Assembly: GCA_025526995.1 (NCBI GenBank)
Contig: JAHLKG010000011.1
Location: forward strand, 372,001-436,000
From: Powellomyces hirtus
Taxonomy: Eukaryota > Chytridiomycota > Chytridiomycetes > Spizellomycetales > Powellomycetaceae
Reading direction: 5' to 3'
DNA length: 64,000 bases
In this document: positions 9,789 through 22,298 of the stretch, piece after piece
Layout: each line of letters begins with the position of its first letter
Position numbering within the stretch: position 1 is the first letter of the stretch
Made by a program: the position numbers and the translations under genes
Notes under the pieces: model-generated
Seen by the model: only the letters and a program-made list of their open reading frames with translations
Database searches by the model: none
What the model was told of the DNA's origin: nothing

Positions 9789-10839
9789 CTAGGTTCTCTT
9801 ACGTCGCCTGGCTGCTAGCCTTTGGCCGCGGTCCTCTCCGGGGTGCTTCCGAAGCCATTCCTCCAGTGCGGTCGTCCCCTTCACATGTGCATACGGCTCC
9901 CACGTGTTCTGGGTGCTGTCGTAACCTGTCCACTTGACTAAGAACTGCTCGGTGTTCCTGTGCCATCTGGCGTTTAGGATCTTGTCCACTTGGTAGGTCT
10001 CCTGCCCGTCTTCGTCCTTCTCGGGCTCAGGCGGAGCGGTGACCTGTCTGTACGGGGTACCATCCGGGTCATGGTAACGTCTCAGAATGCTGACATGAAA
10101 GACTGGGTGCAACCCAGTGAACTCCTTGGGTAGTTCGAGCTTGTAGGTGTCAGGATGCGGGCCCTTGCCGTGTACTGTGAATGGCCCAATCCATTGTTCA
10201 GCCAGCTTTTTGTTCCTTGTGGTGACGCTGGTAATCGCGATACCCTCACGGTGAAGTAAGACCTTGTCACCCTCTTGGTATGCTTCCGTGTGCTTCTTGC
10301 GGTCGTAGTACTTTGCCTGCTGGTCCTGTGCGTCTCGGAGCCGTTGCTGCACGATGCGACTCACGTCGGCGAATTCCTTAATCCGTCTCTCCACAGCGGT
10401 TCGTGCCGATTGCCTTATCATCTCCCCGGGGTTAGGTGCTACCCATTGGTTCGGTACCCGGGGAACGCGGCCTAGGTCAATCTCGAAAGGGGATAGTCCC
10501 GTCAACGTCTGCGGCGTTCGGTTGTAGTTGTACTCGAGGGTGGGAAGTAAGCTCTTCCAGTTGGAGCCAGCATAGTCAAGGTAGGAGCCCATGATTCCCT
10601 TGATCGTCTTGATGGCGTTCTCCGCCTTGCCATCGGTCTGTTGGTGTCGTGCCGACGAGAGTTCCTGCTTGACGTCGAGTGCCCGCATAAGGTACCGCCA
10701 GAATTCTGATAGCCACTTGGGGTCCCGGTCGCTCACGATGGTGTGGGGCAACCCCGTGTGGCAAAATGCCTGTTCCAGAAAGAGTTGAGCCGTCTCCTGA
10801 GCTGTAGCGTGTAACGTCAAAGGAAGCTTTGATAGTTGG
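9789..10839 (-). pseudogene. G2 integrase (truncated) and chromodomain
   Basis: The frame is open to a TAG at 9789-9791. It starts inside the integrase core (LSKLPLTLHATAQ) and has the second catalytic Asp (IVSDRDPKW) and the Glu (TDGKAENAIK); the first Asp and the zinc domain are missing. Then come the GPF module (IGPFTVHGKG, HPVFHVSILRRY) and a chromodomain (YQVDKILNARW...FLVKWTGYDSTQNTWEP). Chromodomains steer chromovirus integration to marked chromatin. The open frame continues upstream to 10,940, but those residues come from the LTR of G1. Confidence 0.85.
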
Positions 10840-11087
10840 TAGTAATAAATAGTGTGTATTATCGTGTGTTGCAAGGTGACGAGCGGAGAAGGGCGACCAG
10901 CGGCTGACAGCTTTATATAATGCGTGTCAGGGTGGCGCAAAGTAATTTATCCGCGAGGCGCTTTATTGCCTATGAGTCAGGAGTCATGTGTATCACCAAT
11001 GAACGGGTGGCCAGCCCAAACAAAGGATTGCGTAAAACGTAATCAGAAAGTCACGGAAAAATATAAGAATATGAGGTTTCCCCGACA
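10840..11087 (-). repeat. 3' LTR of G1
   Basis: On the minus strand it begins TGTCGGGGAAACC directly after a polypurine tract, contains a TATATAA box (about 10,914-10,920) and an AATAAA, and ends where G2 integrase homology starts. The 3' boundary is set only by that homology and may be off by several bases, as no 5' LTR copy is present. Confidence 0.65.
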
Positions 11088-11368
11088 CCTCCCTCAGACC
11101 CTGAGGAAGCATCGTAGATGAATGTGAAGGGGATGAATAGAAAGGGAGAGCTCATGTTCATTTTAGACTGTTGACGCAGTGCTCAGTTTTTGCGTTGGCG
11201 CGCGATGTTTGTATATGCGACAGAGGCGTCCCTCGTGTCGAAGTGTTTGTGTGTATGCATGTGTGCATATAGGTCGGTTTTTGCGTTGCCGCGCGTGTGA
11301 TTGTATTTGTAGGTCGGTTCTTGCGTTGCCGCGCATGATGTAAGGAGAGACGAGGCGAAGCCGTTCCG
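11088..11368. other. G1 spacer with short repeats
   Basis: Between chromodomain end and polypurine tract, three copies of a TTGCGTTGCCGCGC-like motif (11,191-11,335) alternate with GTAGGTCGG. No coding sequence is recognised. Confidence 0.6.
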
Positions 11369-13038
11369 TCATGGTTGAGTAGTGATAAGGATTTTACCTT
11401 TTTCTACTAGTTGGCTGTATCGCCAAAGAGTTTGGATGTGCTCTGCCCCATTGTTCGTAGGCAGATGTTTCTTGGAGTTCAGACTCAGGTTCCCATGTAG
11501 GGTCGGCCCATCCTGTCCATTTGACCAGGAGGTTTTGCTTATGACGACGTTCATCGAGAATGTCTTCGACAACCCATTCTTGTTCTCCACGAACTTCGAC
11601 TGGTTCGGATGGTTGTTGGACTTCACGTTGTGGATATTGGTCTATTGCGTGAGGGCGTAGGATATCAACGTGAAAGACAGGCCAAATGCCACTAATCTTT
11701 GAAGGCGAAAGATCAAGTTCGTAGGTGTCAGGATGATCACCTTTGGTGATGACTTTGTAGGGTCCGATCCATATAGTAGAGAATCAAGGGCCTCTTCTTA
11801 TGTCAACCTCGAGGTCTATACCTTTGCGATTGAGGTCGACGAGATCTCCGATTATGTAAGCGATAGGAGTGCGGCCTTTGTCATGTTGTCGAGCATATTC
11901 ATCTTGTGCTCAACGTAGATTTTCGCGTATGATTTGGGCTATCTCTTCTTGTCCCTTATGGTATCTTTCGAGCTCGACCTTGTCGACTCCGCATAAACAA
12001 AGTTCTTGTCCTTCTAGGAGTGGATTCCATCCAGGTAAGATGATTGTACGACCAAGGTCTACTTCAAATGGTGTCAGGCCTTCATATTCGCTTCTAGGGG
12101 CAGTGTTGAAGGCAAACTCGACAAGCGGAAGTAGTTTCTTCCAGTTGCTTCTATCGTAGATGAGATACTGTTTGAAAATTCTTTTCAGTGTTTGGATGGC
12201 TCGTTCGACTTTTCCGTCGGTTTGTTGATGTCAAGCTGTGGCGAATTCATGCTTGACGCCGAGTAATATATCAAAAGCGAGGAAAAAATCTGAAAGTGCT
12301 CGAGGTTCGCGGTCCGTAACAAAGACTTTTGGAGTCCCGACGTATTTCCATACTCGATCCAGAAAAACGGCAGCAAGTTCTTTACCACCGATGTTTTTGT
12401 TGACAGCTGAAAGAATAGCACGTCCTGATAGATAATCGATGCAGGCGAGACATGCTTTGTCTCCGATGTAGAAAATATCAAATCCAATAGTATGCCATCT
12501 TCCCAATGGAACAGGAAGTGGTCGTAGAAATCCGTAACGGCGATGACCCGGTTTGAATTGTCGGCAGGATTTGCATGTTCCGACATACTTCATGACGTCT
12601 TGTCTAACGTTAGGCCAATAATAATCAACGAGAATTCGGGCGAGTGTTTTCTTAACGCCGAGATGACCTCCAGTAGCTAAATCATCGTGAAATTGTTGTA
12701 AGACTTTTGGGCGTAGGCTTTCAGGTACGTAAAGGCATCCTTCATGTCGAGCGATTCCATCTTGGAAAGTATATCGTCGTTCTCTTGCAGTCTTTTCGTG
12801 ATCAGGTTTCCGACAGATCTCTTCAAGATATTCAGAATAAGGGTCTGTAGCTAGAGCTTGTTTCCATTCTTTGGTAGAATATGTTGGCGTCGTGCAAAGA
12901 TCTACCGTTGTGCCGACTATAGCAGGAATGCCATCTATCATGTTGTTGATTTGAGTCTGCATATCGATACGTCTTTGACATTCGACACAACGTGGAGCGT
13001 AAATAGCACTTTGAGAAAGAATGTCCGCAATATGATTC
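11369..13038 (-). pseudogene. G1 RNase H end, integrase and chromodomain
   Basis: The frame begins with NHIADILSQS, the end of RNase H/connection that continues IPGRW at 28,023. Integrase has the HHCC finger (HDDLATGGHLG...CKSC), first Asp (GFDIFYIG), second Asp (FVTDREPRAL) and, after an in-frame TGA at 12,236-12,238, HQQTDGKVER with the Glu. The homologous site in G2 reads SSARHQQTDG, so the stop is probably a mutated CGA. Frameshifts follow before a chromodomain near 11,400-11,560 (WVVEDILDERR...LLVKWTGWADPTWEP). Not functional. Confidence 0.8.
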
Positions 13039-13405
13039 TATTGGAATGTTGAGACTTGCGTACTCAACGTTTGGTCCTTACATTAGATCCTTACTTGGAT
13101 TCTCCGACTAGAGCGCGTGACCGCCATACCGGTAATGCTAAGAGCTGAATTGGATCACGTGGGATCACGTGATTGAAGAAAAGGTAGATTAGAAACGCTC
13201 GAAGCGAGACATCACCGATAAGACTTTAAGACAAAAAATACATTCACATACATTACATCTCCGTGCATCTGACAACGCTACATCGTCAACTGCATCACAG
13301 AAGAGCTCTGTAACTCCCTCTTACGAAGTATACTGGAGGCCACATCGAATTTGGCCAATCCTCTGCAATTCCAAAAAAGTACTGGAAGTGCCGATATCTC
13401 CAATA
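13039..13405 (+). repeat. chimeric LTR at duplication junction
   Basis: A 367-bp LTR. Its first 206 bp match the C1-B 5' LTR at 22,299 (CACGTGGGATCACGTG, GAAACGCTCG, ACAAAAAATACATTC) and its last 130 bp match the C1-A LTR (GACAACGCTACATCG, CTCCCTCTTACG). It is followed by the same primer-binding site. Confidence 0.9.
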
Positions 13406-13520
13406 GGTTATGAGCCCTGAGACCGGTCGAATTCAAATCATTCTCCCTTCGTAAAACCTGTAAACTACAAGTCTTCCGTCAAAATTCAAGTGCCAAGAAA
13501 GTATCAAGCACACTGTCAAG

Positions 13521-15514
13521 ATGCCTACTGCAAGATCTCCCATTCAAGAAGTGCAGACCCGCCACAAGCCCGTCAAGCCACACGAGAAGCCCAACGGGGT
13601 CCTGACGCTGAAGAAGACGTTAATATCAATGCCTCGATCTACCATGATTTCCACGACGCAGATGCCAATGTGGATGAGATGAATCATGGAGAAATTCATG
13701 CAGACTCGGCAATAGTACCGTCCAAAGTACCAACTAACATTGTCATGGAAATTCTGCAGAGGTTCAAAATGGAAATCGACGAAAAGCTCGACCATCGGAT
13801 GGACAGGTTGGAGAGGACTTTATTGACTAGTTCAAACCCTCTCGCTACATCAACTTCCCATCAACAATCCGAGAAGTACGAAAAGCCTCATATCAGTGGT
13901 CATCCTACGGCCGTTTCACCAATGAGAAGCCCAAAAGCGGTCCTTGAGTACCCTTTTCTACATCAACACATTACTCACGGCGAAGTTGAAGCCCCAGTTG
14001 CCCCTCACTTTTGTCTGTCTTCCCCAACGGAAAGCACAACAACCACGAGCAGCAGAAAGAGCGATGATCGCGACGCACAACGTACATCATTCGCATACTT
14101 CAAATCTGCGATTGATGCAGTATCTACATTCGACGGGACGGGAAATCTCTCAAAACTTGCCGACTTTGTCGATCAACTTACTCTAGTCTTTTGCCTAAAA
14201 CCTGTATCTGAAGAAGAACAACTCTCATTCATCTTCACGAAGATCTCTGGCGAAGCAAAACAATGGTATCGTAATCACCAGAAAGATGCCGAACAAGGGA
14301 TGGTGGAGCCCATCACGGATTGGGAATCCTTCAAGCCTCCTTTCCTCTCGCGTTACCAATCAACCGATCACGAAGAAACTTTGCTCACTCAACGTGAAAG
14401 ACTCCGACAAGGAAGTCATTCCATCTCGCAATACAATACCTCATTCACAAAGATCACAAGCCGAATCCCCTTGAAGGTGCCGTTCAAAATCTACAAGTGG
14501 TTTTACCTTCGCGGAATGAATGAACATCATGCAGAGCTTGTCAGAACTCAAAGTTTCAAGGATCTCCATGGCCTCATGGCAGCTGCCAAGCGTCTGGATA
14601 ATGGAAGTAACAAGAGTAACCAAAACAACCGATTCGCCAAGAAGAGCGAAAACATTGCGCTCGAAGCCCAACCTTCAAAGAAAGACAGCTCAAGTCACAA
14701 GAAGACCAACGCAAAGAAGACCACAGACTCGAAGAAGAGACAGAACTTCCCCTGTTGGTTTTGCAATTCAAATGAACATACCCCATTCAATTGTCCCCTC
14801 AAAGCCAAGGCAGTCGAAGCCTTAAAACCCGCTGCTAATGCCAACAGTGCAGAAGCACATAACGTCACTACATTGGCTTACCTGGATTCGGGCTGCTCAC
14901 AGCACATGACGAATGACATTTCCATTCTCGAATCCTACGAAGAGCACTCAACACACGTCAGATTTGGAAATAACGCCTTTCTTGATGCCAAAGCGAAAGG
15001 GAACGCTATCTTGAAGCTTCCGGATGGGGATGTACCTCTCACTGATGTTCTCTATGTTCTGAAACTCGCCAAGACTCTCATCTCGGTCTCCGCACTCGCC
15101 AAAGATGGAAAGAGAGTCACCTTTGAAGATGAGAGCACTATCATTCAAGACTGCAATGGCACTACAAATGACATCACCATACCTCTCGTTCGAGGAATGT
15201 ATCACATCTCGCCAACTCCGATGGCTTTTGCTACTCAAACTTGCTCAAGGACAAACGCGTCCAATGTACTGACACACGCGTCAAAAAACACAGCTACCGA
15301 ATTGACAAAATGGAAGAACGCGTCCAATGTACCGACACACGCGTTCGATACATTGATTCAAGCCACAAACCCGACCATTTCAGTGTCAGGGAACGTCAGC
15401 CCTAGCCACAACAGTGGCATGCCGGGGGAGGGGGGGGCCAACACGGCCACAATTGGGACAAGATCAGTCCCCCCCCACCCCCTTCCTGGGGGTGATCCCC
15501 CTCATCGAGCTTGA
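13521..15514 (+). pseudogene. C1-A Gag-protease, second copy
   Basis: Identical by eye to 4261-6254, including the single-base deletion after the start and the protease motif LDSGCSQHMT. Confidence 0.85.
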
Positions 15515-16443
15515 CAAGGGGGAGGGCGCCCCCTCTGCAAGAGGCGCCCCTGCTTCGGCTGGTGCAATCGCGCCGGCCGAAGCAGGCAGGTTTAGCACTG
15601 CCTCTGCCGTTTCGACGGCTTCCTCTGGGGCTGGTTCTGGTCCCTTTTCTTCTGTCAACAAAGGAACGCTCTGGCATCACCGTTTGGGCCATCCCGGTAC
15701 TCACATCATGAAGCAACTCAAGCTCCCAATGACCAACAAAGTCTGCAAAGGTTGCGAGTTTGGTAAGCACAAGCGCTCACCATTCAACAGTACAATGACA
15801 CGGTCCAAGACGCCACCCGATCGCCTACATTTCGACCTAAACGGTCCGCACATACCCGCGGTTGGCGATGAGAAATATGCCCTCGTTGTGATCAATGACT
15901 ATTCACGCTTCACATGGATCTTTTTCTTGAAGACGAAGAGCAAATCTACTGCAAAATTGATTGAATTCATCAACTTCATCGAAAAACAGACCAACGAAAG
16001 GGTCAGACAACTTCATTCTGATCGAGGGGGGGAGTTTGTCAATCACGATCTGAAAGAATTCATTTCAAAAAAGGGCATCCTGCACGAACTCACCGCTGCA
16101 GATTCTCCACAGTCCAACAGTGTAGCTGAAAGGTTCAACCTCACCCTGTTTGACACCATTCGTTCATTGGAACACTCATCCGGCATTCCGAAACAACTCT
16201 GGACCGAGTTAGCGGCTACATCAGTCTACTTACGGAATCGCCTACCCCACAAGTCCAATAACAACATTTCGCTGTACAAACGGCTCAACGGCGAAGAGCC
16301 CTCACTTTCTCACCTTCGTGTGATTTGGGCCGATGCCTTCGTGCATCTCGTCAAGAGAAAACAAGTCTCAAAGTTGGCACCACGCGCCACACGTCTCAAA
16401 CTCATTGGTTACGAATTTGATGGCGCTTACCGCTGTTGGGATG
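15414..16443 (+). pseudogene. C1-A integrase fragment, second copy
   Basis: Identical by eye to 6154-7183; DD35E residues present, truncated at CWD by the G2 LTR. Confidence 0.9.
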
Positions 16444-17174
16444 TAATAATACTAGGTCCGTTGCCAGAGTCTAGTCTTCTACTCAGGAATTCCCTATCTC
16501 TAATTCTACTGTTAGATCACTAAGTCTTGAATGTGCCCTTGTCGGAGCATTCCTTCTTTTCTTCTAGGCCGCGGAGCGGCCCTGGTCACGTGATGGCCAT
16601 CCGTGGCCATCCCTGAGGTCTAGTACCCTTCGGGATGCTGACGCTAGCATCCATCTCGCACGGGGCCCTTCCCGACGCGTGTCTAGGCTTAGGCTGGTGA
16701 GCCACGCCTCATTACACCCCCCTTAGATTCGCGACTATCTCTTAGGCTCGAATCTCTTCAGCGAGGCAAAGCTTGCCTAAGCCGGGCGGCGGCGGGTTAA
16801 CGGATGCTGACGTGGTTGTGGGAAGATGAGGCTGGGGGGGCAACCCTGGTGCGGGTCGCGTCGCGGTAGTCTCCGACGGGTAGTCTCCGCCCTTCGTGGT
16901 GCGCGAAGTCGTCGGAAAGTCTATTTCTCTCTTCGTAGGGGCCCTAGATGAATCACGAGTAGCTTCCTCCATACGGATTTCGATAAGTAACATCTGCTGC
17001 GCTCCGTAGGGGATGAAACACTAACACCTGAATTTCCGAGCGTTCCCAAGCAGGTCAAGCCTTTAAAAAGGTACTGCCCGTTGGATCTCCCCCTCTCGCT
17101 CTTCTTTTCTTTGTAGCTCGACGAACTCACACCACACACACACACATACGCACACACACGCACACACACACACC

Positions 17175-17926
17175 ATGGCTGACACCCCCAACAACTCTCC
17201 TCCCCCCTCCGACACCACCACCACCACCATGGGCAAGCGCCGGCCCGCCCAACAACTTGCGAAAGGCGCAACCAAGCGGGCCCAGCCCGCCCGGGTGAGT
17301 AGGGGTCGGTGCTGGTCCTCGGCTGTGGCAACTTGTCTCATGTTCCCCGTCTTCCCTTGTTGTCTACAGGACCCCTCGGTCCATGAAAAGTCCACCCCCG
17401 AGAGGTTGGCCGACTTGCCCTCTTGCTGGAAGTGCAACCAATTCCGCAAGAGCAAGATGTTGACATCGGAATGCCACCATTTGGTGTGCCGGCCCTGCAT
17501 TGTGGCGGCGGCCAATGACACGGTATGTTCCCCCCCCCCCTTCGCTGAGAGGCGGCCTGATGTCTTCCTAACGGTGTGGTTCCTTCGTTCCTTTGCTTTC
17601 CAGAACGACGGCCCTCAGGGCCAGTTGACGTGCGGCGCCCCCCACTGCGGCCGGGTTCTTTTCTTTGCGGCCATCCCCGCTGGGTGCCAGTTCGCTGGCT
17701 GCAACCATGTCGGAGCGGACCTCCGCATGTTTCCATGCAACCATCTCCACTGCATGGGCCACGTCCGCGCGTAAGTAGTACTCTTCGGCCTGCTGCTGCC
17801 TTACCTGACTAACTCAGCTCTCTCCGCAGCGAGATGAACGTGGCAAATTACACCCCCCTCCGGTGCGGGTTGGGCGACCGGTGCCACGGCAACCGGTGCC
17901 AATTCTCCTTCACCAAGATTGGTTGA
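17175..17926 (+). CDS. RING-like cargo gene, second copy
   Basis: Exons 17175-17294, 17370-17522, 17604-17770 and 17830-17926, identical by eye to the first copy. The 178-residue product and all splice sites are intact, so the duplication doubled the dose of this gene. Confidence 0.75.
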
Positions 17927-18194
17927 TTAGTTCTCCCCCCCCCTCCTTCTTGTACATCCTTTCACTTGTTGTCTGTTGCTCCTCCGGGGCCTGGCCTTCG
18001 GCCCGTATAATCAAATTCAGTACCACAATCTCATCGCTGTACTTGCCTTCTCATCGCTGTGCTCCCTTGAGCCTTATAGCATTTCGTATGCGTCCGCTGT
18101 GTCCAATGTCACTCGGCTTCCTCCCGGCTATGGTGCTCATGGTAGATGCCCTGCATCACACTTCCCCGTTGGGAAGACCGCCCAACGGTTCCCT

Positions 18195-18982
18195 GGCCAT
18201 CGTCCAACGATGCCGGTATCTCACCTAGTGAGGTCTACTGCCTCGCAGTCTTCGGCTCATCGTCCAATGATTCCGGCATCTCACCCAGCGAGATATGCTG
18301 CCCAGCAGCCTTCGGCCATCGTCCAACAATGCCGGCATCTCACCTCGTGAGGTCTACTGCCTCGCAGTCTTCGGCCATCGTCCAACAATGCCGGCATCTC
18401 ACCTCGTGAGGTCTACTGCCTTGCAGTCTTCGGCTCATCGCCCAGCGATCCCGGCATCTCGCCCAGCGAGGTATGTCGCCCAGCGACCTTCGGCCCATCG
18501 TCAAACAATGCCGGTATCCTGGCCGAAGCCCTTCTCTTCCCCTTCGCGTGGGTATGTACTACGGACATGGTCCCCGCGGGTCTCGAGGTACGCTGCCATG
18601 CAAATCTGGTGCCGGTCACCTTGTATCGGCAGCCGGTCGATGCCCAGCATCACCCTTCTCACCCAGTGAGGTATGCCGCCCAGCGGCCTTTGGCCCATCG
18701 TCAAACGATGCCGGTATCTTGGCCGAAGCCCTTCTCTTCCCCTTCGCGTAGGTATGTACCACGGCCATGGTCCCCGCGGGTCTCGAGGTACGCTGCCATG
18801 CAAATCTGGTGCCGGTCACCTTGCATCGGCAAGCCGTCGGCTCATCGCCCAGCGATCCCGGCATCTCACCCAGTGAGGTATGCTGCCCAGCAGCCTTCGG
18901 CCATCGTCCAACGATGCCGGCATCTCGCCCAGCGAGGTATGCTGCCCAGCAGCCTTCGACCATCGTCCAACGATGCCGAGAT
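18195..18982. repeat. ~59-bp tandem repeats, second copy
   Basis: Same array as at 8935-9722, with the same unit order. Confidence 0.75.
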
Positions 18983-19048
18983 CTCGCGCTATAATGTCCT
19001 CTACCTCAAGTAGCATATCTCTTGTTAATTTACGGTACAGCTCGCTAT

Positions 19049-20099
19049 CTAGGTTCTCTTACGTCGCCTGGCTGCTAGCCTTTGGCCGCGGTCCTCTCCG
19101 GGGTGCTTCCGAAGCCATTCCTCCAGTGCGGTCGTCCCCTTCACATGTGCATACGGCTCCCACGTGTTCTGGGTGCTGTCGTAACCTGTCCACTTGACTA
19201 AGAACTGCTCGGTGTTCCTGTGCCATCTGGCGTTTAGGATCTTGTCCACTTGGTAGGTCTCCTGCCCGTCTTCGTCCTTCTCGGGCTCAGGCGGAGCGGT
19301 GACCTGTCTGTACGGGGTACCATCCGGGTCATGGTAACGTCTCAGAATGCTGACATGAAAGACTGGGTGCAACCCAGTGAACTCCTTGGGTAGTTCGAGC
19401 TTGTAGGTGTCAGGATGCGGGCCCTTGCCGTGTACTGTGAATGGCCCAATCCATTGTTCAGCCAGCTTTTTGTTCCTTGTGGTGACGCTGGTAATCGCGA
19501 TACCCTCACGGTGAAGTAAGACCTTGTCACCCTCTTGGTATGCTTCCGTGTGCTTCTTGCGGTCGTAGTACTTTGCCTGCTGGTCCTGTGCGTCTCGGAG
19601 CCGTTGCTGCACGATGCGACTCACGTCGGCGAATTCCTTAATCCGTCTCTCCACAGCGGTTCGTGCCGATTGCCTTATCATCTCCCCGGGGTTAGGTGCT
19701 ACCCATTGGTTCGGTACCCGGGGAACGCGGCCTAGGTCAATCTCGAAAGGGGATAGTCCCGTCAACGTCTGCGGCGTTCGGTTGTAGTTGTACTCGAGGG
19801 TGGGAAGTAAGCTCTTCCAGTTGGAGCCAGCATAGTCAAGGTAGGAGCCCATGATTCCCTTGATCGTCTTGATGGCGTTCTCCGCCTTGCCATCGGTCTG
19901 TTGGTGTCGTGCCGACGAGAGTTCCTGCTTGACGTCGAGTGCCCGCATAAGGTACCGCCAGAATTCTGATAGCCACTTGGGGTCCCGGTCGCTCACGATG
20001 GTGTGGGGCAACCCCGTGTGGCAAAATGCCTGTTCCAGAAAGAGTTGAGCCGTCTCCTGAGCTGTAGCGTGTAACGTCAAAGGAAGCTTTGATAGTTGG
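19049..20099 (-). pseudogene. G2 integrase-chromodomain, second copy
   Basis: Identical by eye to 9789-10839, with the same missing first catalytic Asp. Confidence 0.85.
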
Positions 20100-22298
20100 T
20101 AGTAATAAATAGTGTGTATTATCGTGTGTTGCAAGGTGACGAGCGGAGAAGGGCGACCAGCGGCTGACAGCTTTATATAATGCGTGTCAGGGTGGCGCAA
20201 AGTAATTTATCCGCGAGGCGCTTTATTGCCTATGAGTCAGGAGTCATGTGTATCACCAATGAACGGGTGGCCAGCCCAAACAAAGGATTGCGTAAAACGT
20301 AATCAGAAAGTCACGGAAAAATATAAGAATATGAGGTTTCCCCGACACCTCCCTCAGACCCTGAGGAAGCATCGTAGATGAATGTGAAGGGGATGAATAG
20401 AAAGGGAGAGCTCATGTTCATTTTAGACTGTTGACGCAGTGCTCAGTTTTTGCGTTGGCGCGCGATGTTTGTATATGCGACAGAGGCGTCCCTCGTGTCG
20501 AAGTGTTTGTGTGTATGCATGTGTGCATATAGGTCGGTTTTTGCGTTGCCGCGCGTGTGATTGTATTTGTAGGTCGGTTCTTGCGTTGCCGCGCATGATG
20601 TAAGGAGAGACGAGGCGAAGCCGTTCCGTCATGGTTGAGTAGTGATAAGGATTTTACCTTTTTCTACTAGTTGGCTGTATCGCCAAAGAGTTTGGATGTG
20701 CTCTGCCCCATTGTTCGTAGGCAGATGTTTCTTGGAGTTCAGACTCAGGTTCCCATGTAGGGTCGGCCCATCCTGTCCATTTGACCAGGAGGTTTTGCTT
20801 ATGACGACGTTCATCGAGAATGTCTTCGACAACCCATTCTTGTTCTCCACGAACTTCGACTGGTTCGGATGGTTGTTGGACTTCACGTTGTGGATATTGG
20901 TCTATTGCGTGAGGGCGTAGGATATCAACGTGAAAGACAGGCCAAATGCCACTAATCTTTGAAGGCGAAAGATCAAGTTCGTAGGTGTCAGGATGATCAC
21001 CTTTGGTGATGACTTTGTAGGGTCCGATCCATATAGTAGAGAATCAAGGGCCTCTTCTTATGTCAACCTCGAGGTCTATACCTTTGCGATTGAGGTCGAC
21101 GAGATCTCCGATTATGTAAGCGATAGGAGTGCGGCCTTTGTCATGTTGTCGAGCATATTCATCTTGTGCTCAACGTAGATTTTCGCGTATGATTTGGGCT
21201 ATCTCTTCTTGTCCCTTATGGTATCTTTCGAGCTCGACCTTGTCGACTCCGCATAAACAAAGTTCTTGTCCTTCTAGGAGTGGATTCCATCCAGGTAAGA
21301 TGATTGTACGACCAAGGTCTACTTCAAATGGTGTCAGGCCTTCATATTCGCTTCTAGGGGCAGTGTTGAAGGCAAACTCGACAAGCGGAAGTAGTTTCTT
21401 CCAGTTGCTTCTATCGTAGATGAGATACTGTTTGAAAATTCTTTTCAGTGTTTGGATGGCTCGTTCGACTTTTCCGTCGGTTTGTTGATGTCAAGCTGTG
21501 GCGAATTCATGCTTGACGCCGAGTAATATATCAAAAGCGAGGAAAAAATCTGAAAGTGCTCGAGGTTCGCGGTCCGTAACAAAGACTTTTGGAGTCCCGA
21601 CGTATTTCCATACTCGATCCAGAAAAACGGCAGCAAGTTCTTTACCACCGATGTTTTTGTTGACAGCTGAAAGAATAGCACGTCCTGATAGATAATCGAT
21701 GCAGGCGAGACATGCTTTGTCTCCGATGTAGAAAATATCAAATCCAATAGTATGCCATCTTCCCAATGGAACAGGAAGTGGTCGTAGAAATCCGTAACGG
21801 CGATGACCCGGTTTGAATTGTCGGCAGGATTTGCATGTTCCGACATACTTCATGACGTCTTGTCTAACGTTAGGCCAATAATAATCAACGAGAATTCGGG
21901 CGAGTGTTTTCTTAACGCCGAGATGACCTCCAGTAGCTAAATCATCGTGAAATTGTTGTAAGACTTTTGGGCGTAGGCTTTCAGGTACGTAAAGGCATCC
22001 TTCATGTCGAGCGATTCCATCTTGGAAAGTATATCGTCGTTCTCTTGCAGTCTTTTCGTGATCAGGTTTCCGACAGATCTCTTCAAGATATTCAGAATAA
22101 GGGTCTGTAGCTAGAGCTTGTTTCCATTCTTTGGTAGAATATGTTGGCGTCGTGCAAAGATCTACCGTTGTGCCGACTATAGCAGGAATGCCATCTATCA
22201 TGTTGTTGATTTGAGTCTGCATATCGATACGTCTTTGACATTCGACACAACGTGGAGCGTAAATAGCACTTTGAGAAAGAATGTCCGCAATATGATTC
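20100..22298 (-). mobile_element. Gypsy G1 3' half, second copy
   Basis: Duplicate of 10840-13038: 3' LTR (20,100-20,347), repeat spacer, and broken RNase H end/integrase/chromodomain frame (20,629-22,298) with the same TGA at 21,496-21,498. This copy is physically continuous with C1-B and the G1 5' half, so it marks the original arrangement. Confidence 0.8.
20629..22298 (-). pseudogene. G1 integrase-chromodomain, second copy
   Basis: Same frames and breaks as 11369-13038. It ends at the TSD GATTC (22,294-22,298) that flanks C1-B. Confidence 0.8.

Larger units (their letters stand above)
7182..10839 (-). mobile_element. Gypsy chromovirus G2, 3' half with antisense cargo
   Basis: Read on the minus strand: integrase catalytic core (5' end missing) and chromodomain at 10,839-9,789, then a 2.3-kb region with no sense-strand pol homology, a polypurine tract CTAAGGGGGG (7465-7457 region), and a 275-bp 3' LTR at 7182-7456. 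The LTR edge sits exactly in the C1-A integrase gene. The 2.3-kb region holds a spliced gene on the opposite strand and a tandem-repeat array. The 5' part of G2 is lost because the 3' LTR of G1 abuts its integrase. Confidence 0.8.
10840..13038 (-). mobile_element. Gypsy chromovirus G1, 3' half (first copy)
   Basis: Minus strand: end of RNase H, integrase and chromodomain, an unusual 280-bp spacer, polypurine tract (CTGAGGGAGG) and 3' LTR. Its 5' half, with protease, RT and RNase H, is at 28,023-30,190. Between them sits C1-B, whose TSD GATTC ends at 22,298 and restarts at 28,023; this first copy ends at the same GATTC (13,034-13,038) because the duplication junction lies in the LTR. The 3' LTR abuts G2 integrase, so G1 probably inserted into G2. 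Confidence 0.8.
13039..16441 (+). mobile_element. C1-A second copy
   Basis: Duplicate of the C1-A half-element, differing from the first only in the 5' part of its LTR. It contains the same gag deletion and the same truncation by G2. Confidence 0.9.
16442..20099 (-). mobile_element. Gypsy G2, second copy
   Basis: Duplicate of 7182-10839, with 3' LTR at 16,442-16,716, antisense RING-like gene, tandem repeats (18,195-18,982) and integrase-chromodomain frame. Confidence 0.8.

Noticed and set aside
9789..10940. Domesticated integrase gene with its own TATA promoter
   Set aside because: The TATATAA and upstream codons belong to the G1 LTR abutting the truncated G2 integrase; first catalytic Asp is missing.
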